In this document: positions 6,485 through 7,837 of the stretch, in pieces
Numbering within the stretch: the stretch's first letter is position 1
Layout: the number at the start of each line of letters is the position of its first letter
NCBI GenBank assembly: GCA_903879765.1
Contig: CAIRMS010000107.1
Span: 1-7,837, forward strand
Direction of reading: 5' to 3'
From: an uncultured Flavobacteriales bacterium
GTDB taxonomy: Bacteria; Bacteroidota; Bacteroidia; Flavobacteriales_D; Crocinitomicaceae
Length of the DNA stretch: 7,837 nucleotides
Position numbers and translations under genes: made by a program
The notes under the pieces: model-generated
Told to the model about the DNA's origin: nothing
What the model saw: the letters and a program-made list of their open reading frames with translations, nothing else
Databases searched by the model: none

Positions 6485-6784
6485 TTATTTATTTCCTTGA
6501 GCTGGCGCTTGTCCTTGTCCTTGCCCTTGTTGTGTTTGTTGAGGAGCAACTGGTTTAGCTGCTTTCGGTTGACGAATAGTCATCACTAAACTCACAACTA
6601 CAATTGTTGCAGCCAATCCCCAAGTCATTTTATCAATCAACTCGTTTGTTTTTTGAACACCACCCAATTGAGACGGAGATCCGAAATCTGAACTTAAGCC
6701 TCCACCTTTCGGGTTTTGAACGTAAACAACTAAAATCAGCAAGATACTTGCTGCAATAATGATAATCGATAATAATAAATCCAT
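6485..6784 (-). CDS. secG: Preprotein translocase subunit SecG
   Basis: SecG is the small accessory subunit of the SecYEG channel that assists SecA-driven export across the inner membrane. The 99-residue protein has the diagnostic two-helix layout: membrane segment 1 at about 3-22, the conserved cytoplasmic loop V22-QNPKGGGLSSDFGSP37 (the family GGGL motif), and membrane segment 2 at about 54-70. The tail from residue 71 is hydrophilic and low in complexity, rich in Gln, Gly, Pro and Ala (QQTQQGQGQGQ), as is common and variable in Bacteroidota SecG. The ATG start is clear, only 2 bases after the stop of the preceding gene, so the two are co-transcribed and probably translationally coupled. 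A strong terminator follows. The position directly ahead of groES-groEL is, as I recall, a common order in Flavobacteriia. Confidence 0.96.
   Translation of the reverse strand: MDLLLSIIIIAASILLILVVYVQNPKGGGLSSDFGSPSQLGGVQKTNELIDKMTWGLAATIVVVSLVMTIRQPKAAKPVAPQQTQQGQGQGQAPAQGNK
6508..6531 (-). repeat. Four imperfect 6-base tandem repeats in the secG tail
   Basis: Four adjacent hexamers on the plus strand (CTTGTC, CTTGTC, CTTGCC, CTTGTT) encode the Gln-Gly repeat in the C-terminal tail of SecG. Because the unit is 6 bases, gain or loss of copies would keep the frame, so tail length may vary between strains. Confidence 0.7.
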
Positions 6785-6786
6785 GA

Positions 6787-7837
6787 TTAAGAATTAAGTT
6801 TTCTCTTTAAATTTCTAATTTGGGTTGCAAAGAAACTCTTTTTTTCTGGAAAAATCAAAATTAATTGCTCATAAACGAGAATTGCTTTGTTAATATTTCC
6901 TTGCAAGGCAAATACCTGTGCTAGTGTTTCACTTACAGGCATCTTATTTTCATCAAGGCTTTCCTTGGCTTTTTTCACTGGAGAAAAGAATTCTTTCTTC
7001 GGTTTTTCGAAATGATAGAAACTTGGTTTTTTCTTCTCTTCTATTGGCTCTTCGGTGCTTCCCTCCAAATTTCCACCCATTTTTAACCAATCAGTAAAGG
7101 ATTTGGGCTCAACTGCAAAGGCTGGTTCAAGCGCTTCAATCGAATCCAACTCCTCTTCCTCATTTTTCGCTTCTTCAATCAGAGATTTTTTCCCTACAGA
7201 TTCTACTTCTTCTGCTGCTCCTGGATAGGCCAATTGTAAGTAGGAAGACGAAATCACCGCAGATTGGATCATCGTATCTACCTCATCCATTGGTCTTAGC
7301 TCGGCGATTTGATGCGGGATATTCAATGAACTTTCTTCTTCACCATCTTCGTTAATTTCAGAATCAACGACTGGTTTTTCGATTTCAAAAGTCTCGGATT
7401 GTGCCACTGGAAAAATCAAGGTTTCAAACTCTTCAAGCTCATCTTGCGGATTAATCACCGCTTCGATCTTCTCATCCTTAGTCGGCTCAGCGGCAATCGG
7501 TAAAACTGTCGCAATTGGCTCCTCTTCAATAATGTTGATTTCGACCGGAATAATTGTAGCCGGCTCAGGTATTATCTCAGGTGAGACAGGTTCCTCATGT
7601 GTCTTCAAATTCGTTTGCGTCACCAATAAATCGTACAACAACGCACGATTAGGTATTTGATACGCATATTTCTCTAACTGCGAACTGAAGCGTAAATCTT
7701 GGTCATTCGCCAAAGACTTTAAATACAACGTAACGATGCTTGAAGCATACGGATATAAATCCATCAGTTCTTTCAACTCATTTAATTGATGAGTCGAACA
7801 GCTGGAAGTGTTCCGCATTTGTTGGTGAATGGATTCG
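6787..7837 (-). CDS. Acidic linker protein with C-terminal TPR-like hairpin, 5' end outside window
   Basis: The frame is open to the right edge. An ATG at 7818-7816 would give 343 residues, but six in-frame codons upstream (ESIHQQ) are also open and related Bacteroidota proteins, as I recall them, have more residues before the 'YPY/YPF' motif, so the true start is probably outside. Counting from that ATG: a helical N-terminal region (10-68) with L21-Y-P-Y; a long acidic, Pro/Glu-rich, probably disordered linker (about 72-240); a short conserved-looking FTDWLK (241-246); and a C-terminal helical pair (293-340) with PVSETLAQVFALQGNINKAI and EQLILIFPEKKSFFATQI, a TPR-like unit that would bind a partner protein. 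There is no signal peptide in the visible part. It is coupled to secG (2-base gap), which suggests shared expression but does not show a role in secretion. Exact function unknown. Confidence 0.88.
   Translation of the reverse strand, partial: ESIHQQMRNTSSCSTHQLNELKELMDLYPYASSIVTLYLKSLANDQDLRFSSQLEKYAYQIPNRALLYDLLVTQTNLKTHEEPVSPEIIPEPATIIPVEINIIEEEPIATVLPIAAEPTKDEKIEAVINPQDELEEFETLIFPVAQSETFEIEKPVVDSEINEDGEEESSLNIPHQIAELRPMDEVDTMIQSAVISSSYLQLAYPGAAEEVESVGKKSLIEEAKNEEEELDSIEALEPAFAVEPKSFTDWLKMGGNLEGSTEEPIEEKKKPSFYHFEKPKKEFFSPVKKAKESLDENKMPVSETLAQVFALQGNINKAILVYEQLILIFPEKKSFFATQIRNLKRKLNS

Noticed and set aside
6136..6558. 140-codon plus-strand frame across groES, its leader and the secG tail
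   Set aside because: It crosses two real genes and a terminator in antisense, and its end is just the secG repeat read backwards (VLVLALVVF-like).

Overview
The window looks like a chromosomal segment from a Bacteroidota bacterium, probably of the Flavobacteriales. This rests on the AT-rich DNA, the absence of Shine-Dalgarno sequences before any start, signal peptides ending in a '(F)GQ' type site, the GroEL/GroES sequence style, and a Bacteroidota-type TPR-like gene next to secG. A placement near Fluviicola/Crocinitomicaceae is only an impression. All eight genes lie on the minus strand, so transcription runs from the right edge to the left. No tRNA, rRNA, CRISPR, insertion sequence or other mobile element was seen, and no gene-free stretch exceeds about 150 bases.

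Right part (7837 to 6430): the 5'-truncated gene of a protein with a long acidic linker and a C-terminal TPR-like hairpin is followed after 2 bases by secG, the small SecYEG translocase subunit. The unit ends in a strong intrinsic terminator (6430-6465).

Centre (6429 to 4316): a two-gene groES-groEL operon with a short leader that carries a possible promoter and a 5-7-5 inverted repeat. It ends in two successive tetraloop hairpins, the second a textbook terminator (4316-4340). No CIRCE element is visible.

Left part (4315 to 1): a tightly spaced run of four genes. The first encodes an SRAP (YedK/HMCES-type) abasic-site DNA-protein crosslinking protein, with Asp where the family usually has Glu. 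It is followed by a predicted lipoprotein, a 621-residue exported protein resembling the DUF4836 family, and a membrane-anchored protein that runs off the left edge and appears to be a diverged paralogue of the 621-residue protein. These last three genes begin with GTG, TTG and GTG. The last one is easy to miss because it has no ATG near its start and no stop inside the window.

The right and central parts are ordinary housekeeping (secretion and protein folding). The least understood material is the left cluster of three exported proteins of unknown function behind a DNA-damage gene. I see no convincing evidence of a new defence or mobile system. The paralogous exported pair is the best candidate for something undescribed.
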